Shown here: piece by piece, positions 14,948 through 17,668 of the stretch
Numbering within the stretch: the stretch's first letter is position 1
Layout of the letters: each line of letters starts with the position of its first letter
Assembly: GCA_002345025.1 (NCBI GenBank)
Contig: DDUX01000146.1
Span: forward strand, 1-17,668
DNA: 17,668 bases
Direction: 5' to 3'
Source of the DNA: Candidatus Accumulibacter iunctus
GTDB taxonomy: Bacteria > Pseudomonadota > Gammaproteobacteria > Burkholderiales > Rhodocyclaceae
Position numbers and translations under genes: made by a program
Notes under the pieces: model-generated
Seen by the model: only the letters and a program-made list of their open reading frames with translations
Told to the model about the DNA's origin: nothing
Database searches by the model: none

Positions 14948-16610
14948 GCGGCGCGCACCAACCCGCATCGGGCGGCAGATCGTCGGCGATCCCCGAACGG
15001 ACGACGTACGGTCGGCTGGCACTCGAGGCGAAGTATGTTCGGATGATCAACTCGCTCAACACGCCGGTGGTCAGAAACTGGATCGCCATCAGCACCAGCA
15101 GGACGCCGATCAGCAGCAACGGTCGTGCACCGATATTGGCGGCCAGGAACAGTTTCTGGCCAAAAAGGTAGAGCAGGATGACCGCTCCCAAGCCCCCGCT
15201 CACCAAGCCGATACGGCCGAAGAAATGCCCGGGCCGGGTCAGGAAGCGCAGGAAGAAATACACCGACAGCAAGTCCACCAGCACGCGGAAAGTGCGACTC
15301 AGACCATACTTCGACTCGCCATGCAGACGAGCGCGGTGGTGCACCACTTCTTCCTGAATGCGACGGGGCATGGTTCGCACCGACATCCATGCCGGGATGA
15401 AGCGATGCATCTCACCGTACAGCCGAACTTCCTTGATGACAGAGGCGCGGTAGACCTTGAGGCTGCAACCGTAGTCGTGCAGGCGAACGCCAGTGATGTT
15501 GCCGATCAGTCGATTGGCGATGCGCGACGGGATCGTTCGCAGCCAGACGTTGTCCTGACGGTCCTGCCGCCAGCCGACCACCAGATCGAGATTGCCGTCC
15601 AAGAGGCGGCCGACCAGTCGGGGCACGTCGGCGGGATCGTTCTGCAAGTCCCCGTCGAGTGTGGCGATGACGTCGCCGCGGGCCGCATCGATACCCGCCT
15701 GCATGGCGGCGGTCTGGCCGAAATTGCGTTGCAGACCGAGCACACGCACGTGCGGCCCGTACTGGCCAAGATCGGCGCTCAAGCGCTCATCGGTGCCGTC
15801 GCTGCTGCCGTCGTCCACGACGATCAATTCCCACGGGCAGGGATAATGCGCGAGGGCCTCGTGAATTCCCGCCAGCAGTGGGGCGACATTGTCGCGTTCG
15901 TTGTACAGGGGTACGACCACCGACAGGCGATGCGGTGGCAGGACTCCGGCGGTTGCCAGTGGTGTCGGGGCCGGCGTCGCGGGGCAGCATTCGGAGTTCA
16001 TGGTGATTGTGCCTGAGTGAGATGAAGCGGGCTGCGTCGTGAGGAAGGACAGGGACAGGCCAGGCATGGCGCGACAACGGGTTACCAGCCATGCCGCCAG
16101 CCAGCCGACCGTCACGCCGATCAGCGCGCCAGCCAAGACCTGGCTCGGATAGTGCTTGCCGAGGTAGATCCGCGACAAGCCGACGAGAACAGCGCTGATG
16201 AACAGGCCATTTCGCCAGACTCGCCAAGGAGTCGCCAGGGCGATGAAGGTTGCGACAGTGCAGAAGTTCAGGGCATGGTTGGAGGGCATGCCACTGAGTT
16301 CGGCCCCGCACGGACCAGAGACGGTACTGCCAACACGGCGCAGTTGCTCATGCAGTATCAGGCATGGCCGCGGTTCGGCGAACCAGCCCTTGAGCAGGTT
16401 GCCGATGACGTCACCCACTGCAACCGTGACCGCCACTGTCAGAAACACTCGCACGCCGGCTTTCCAGCCACAACGGCGAACGCCATCGCCCAGCAGGAGC
16501 GCTGCCAGCGGCAAGGAGAACCAGAGTCGCTGCGAAACCCACCAGAACAAGCCGTCCAGCAGCGGATTCGCCCAGCCCTGATTGATCCACAACAGCAGTC
16601 GTTCATCCAT
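14940..16610 (-). CDS. Fusion of PAP2 lipid phosphatase and polyprenyl-phosphate GT2 glycosyltransferase
   Basis: One uninterrupted 556-residue frame joins two normally separate proteins. Residues 1-185 are a membrane PAP2 phosphatase: K74-x6-R81P82, MPSNH (108-112, catalytic-acid His112) and SRIYLGKHYPSQ (146-157, nucleophile-type His153). The Asp usually closing the third motif is Gln157, as also seen in glucose-6-phosphatases. Residues 186-226 are a Pro/Ala/Thr-rich linker. Residues 228-440 are a DPM1/ArnC/GtrB-type GT2 domain: SVVVPLYNERDN, VVDDGSSDGT (264-273), the metal-binding DGDLQNDP (319-326) and HGESKYGL (430-437). Two C-terminal membrane spans follow (about 466-488, 497-517). The GT2 part would make a polyprenyl-phosphate sugar; the PAP2 part could dephosphorylate a polyprenyl pyrophosphate or another lipid. 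An internal Met204 (16001) could start GT2 alone, with only a weak CAGG upstream, but PAP2 has no stop of its own. Confidence 0.85.
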   Translation of the reverse strand: MDERLLLWINQGWANPLLDGLFWWVSQRLWFSLPLAALLLGDGVRRCGWKAGVRVFLTVAVTVAVGDVIGNLLKGWFAEPRPCLILHEQLRRVGSTVSGPCGAELSGMPSNHALNFCTVATFIALATPWRVWRNGLFISAVLVGLSRIYLGKHYPSQVLAGALIGVTVGWLAAWLVTRCRAMPGLSLSFLTTQPASSHSGTITMNSECCPATPAPTPLATAGVLPPHRLSVVVPLYNERDNVAPLLAGIHEALAHYPCPWELIVVDDGSSDGTDERLSADLGQYGPHVRVLGLQRNFGQTAAMQAGIDAARGDVIATLDGDLQNDPADVPRLVGRLLDGNLDLVVGWRQDRQDNVWLRTIPSRIANRLIGNITGVRLHDYGCSLKVYRASVIKEVRLYGEMHRFIPAWMSVRTMPRRIQEEVVHHRARLHGESKYGLSRTFRVLVDLLSVYFFLRFLTRPGHFFGRIGLVSGGLGAVILLYLFGQKLFLAANIGARPLLLIGVLLVLMAIQFLTTGVLSELIIRTYFASSASRPYVVRSGIADDLPPDAGWCAPHE

Positions 16611-17544
16611 GGTTCTCGAGAACCGCGGAAGCCGGCAGATCGTGTCGCAGCAGCAGCGCAAACGCGCCGCTGCTCAGCGACAGCCCGAGCATGAACAGGT
16701 GCAGGTTGACCGCCGCCGCCAGTGCCTCACCTGCCGGCACGCCGAAGGGCAGCAAAGCGGCGACGACGCCAGCCTCATAGGTGCCCGCGCCGGCAATGCC
16801 ATGTACCGGCAGCACGCTGGTCAGATCGCCGCCTATCGCGCCCAGGAACGCTGCAGCCGCCGGCATTGGCGCGAACAGTTGCAGAATTCCGGCGAACACC
16901 ACCAGTTTCACGAGCCAGTTCACAAGCGTCCACAGCCAGGCCCGCCAGTAGGCCGTCGAGGTCCGGGGCAGACCATCTCGTGCCGGCGCCAACCGCTGCT
17001 GCCAGCGCGCCGGCAAGCGGCGGCCAAGCTGCATCAACCATGCGGCCGACTGCAGGCGGAACAGCAACCAGGGTAGAGCCAGCCCCGTGACCGCCAGCAG
17101 CGCCAGCAGCCCTGCATTTCGCCTGTGACCGCCGACGCTTGCCAGCGCGAGGATTCCCAGAGCCGACAGGTCCAGCACGCGGAAGCATAGCAGCGCCGCC
17201 AGCGACCGAGTCAGCGAGGTTGCGAAGTAGCGCCTCATCAGCACCGGAAAGGACGCTTCGCCGGCGCGCATCGGCAGCAGATTGTTGAAGACGTTGTGCA
17301 GTAGCGTCAGCTTGAGGCAAGCCGTGAATCCGCCGCGGGTGTCCGGCAGGAAATAATCGTATAGCCGCAACGCCCGTACGGCATAGCTGACCAGCGTCAG
17401 CAGCGCGGCCAGCAGCAGCGTGAGTGGCGGGATCGTCAGCCAGGGGGCCACCAGTCTGGGCCAGCCAATCGCCCATTGCACGCCGACCAGCAGCAACAGC
17501 AGCAACGCCAGACCGCACCAGCAAGCATAGCGACGGGTTCCCAT
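16603..17544 (-). CDS. UPF0104 / LPG_synthase_TM family membrane protein, candidate lipid flippase
   Basis: A polytopic protein of 313 residues. NLLPMRAGEASFPVLMRRYF (88-107) followed by LTRSLAALLCFRVLDL (111-126), and later LPVHGIAGAGTYEAGVVAAL (245-264) with FGVPAGEALAAAV, match the transmembrane domain shared by MprF and the AglD-like UPF0104 proteins. About seven hydrophobic segments are visible, and there is no C-terminal synthase domain, so it does not make lysyl-lipid. Members are often linked to lipid-carrier glycosylation and proposed to help move lipids, so a flippase-like role is inference. ATG 17544 lacks a ribosome-binding site. The frame stays open upstream through a GTG at 17607 to the window edge, so the true start may lie further right. 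The stop overlaps the fusion gene's ATG by 8 bases. Confidence 0.75.
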   Translation of the reverse strand: MGTRRYACWCGLALLLLLLVGVQWAIGWPRLVAPWLTIPPLTLLLAALLTLVSYAVRALRLYDYFLPDTRGGFTACLKLTLLHNVFNNLLPMRAGEASFPVLMRRYFATSLTRSLAALLCFRVLDLSALGILALASVGGHRRNAGLLALLAVTGLALPWLLFRLQSAAWLMQLGRRLPARWQQRLAPARDGLPRTSTAYWRAWLWTLVNWLVKLVVFAGILQLFAPMPAAAAFLGAIGGDLTSVLPVHGIAGAGTYEAGVVAALLPFGVPAGEALAAAVNLHLFMLGLSLSSGAFALLLRHDLPASAVLENHG

Positions 17545-17550
17545 CGCGGA

Positions 17551-17580
17551 AGGATAAGGAATCCAGGCCGACTTGCGCAA
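17551..17580 (-). promoter_or_regulatory. Possible sigma-70 promoter giving a leaderless transcript
   Basis: On the minus strand, TTGCGC (17580-17575) and TATCCT (17556-17551) are 18 bases apart, each matching 4 of 6 consensus bases. The predicted start would fall at or within a base or two of ATG 17544, which would explain the missing ribosome-binding site. The match is weak. Confidence 0.22.
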
Positions 17581-17668
17581 GGACTCCGCCGCGACAAACC
17601 GCGCCACCGTGGTGATCCAGGTGATGCGGCGCTGCGGGCGAGCGTACCGCCAGCAGCTCGGCGGGAAC

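Noticed and set aside
1..17668. CRISPR array, insertion sequence, tRNA or phage genes
   Set aside because: No spaced direct repeats, transposase motifs, cloverleaf-like sequences or phage proteins were seen on reading both strands.

Overview
The window is a GC-rich stretch of a Gram-negative, most probably betaproteobacterial, chromosome. A PEP-CTERM exosortase substrate, MsbA and a dense set of lipopolysaccharide (LPS) core glycosyltransferases fit the Rhodocyclales; a 'Candidatus Accumulibacter'-like genome is a plausible guess, not a demonstrated one. I saw no rRNA, tRNA, CRISPR array, insertion sequence or phage gene.

Left region (1-3982), cell surface and extracellular proteins. The 3' end of a very large repetitive secreted protein (DUF11 repeats, two SdrD-type B domains, a calcium-binding C-terminal module of the kind found in type I secreted proteins) is followed by about 570 bases without a gene. 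That gap holds a perfect 10-bp dyad and a sigma-54-like -24/-12 promoter. Next comes a 15-codon leader ORF whose stop overlaps the start of a PEP-CTERM exosortase substrate, then a small DUF3467-like protein.

Middle gap (3983-4762). No intact gene is visible. A stretch around 4506-4720 has coding-like codon use but no credible start and may be a gene remnant.

LPS core block (4763-13364). One GT4 glycosyltransferase reads leftward. Divergently, rightward genes encode a WaaE/KdtX-like GT2 enzyme, a GT9 heptosyltransferase, then (after a gap with a good sigma-70 promoter) an ELM1-like protein, a GT4 glycosyltransferase, a second GT9 heptosyltransferase and the lipid A-core flippase MsbA. ELM1-like, GT4 and GT9 overlap by four bases each, so they form one translationally coupled unit. 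The logic is assembly of the LPS core on the inner leaflet followed by flipping by MsbA.

Lipid-linked sugar block (17544 down to 13442, leftward, convergent with msbA). Three genes overlap by exactly 8 bases at both junctions: a UPF0104/LPG-synthase-TM-like multi-spanning membrane protein, a fusion of a PAP2 lipid phosphatase with a polyprenyl-phosphate glycosyltransferase (GT2), and an ArnT-like GT-C transferase. Together they look like a compact module that makes a polyprenyl-phosphate sugar, may move it across the membrane, transfers the sugar to a periplasmic acceptor (possibly lipid A or core) and may recycle the carrier. The PAP2-GT2 fusion is the most unusual feature of the window.
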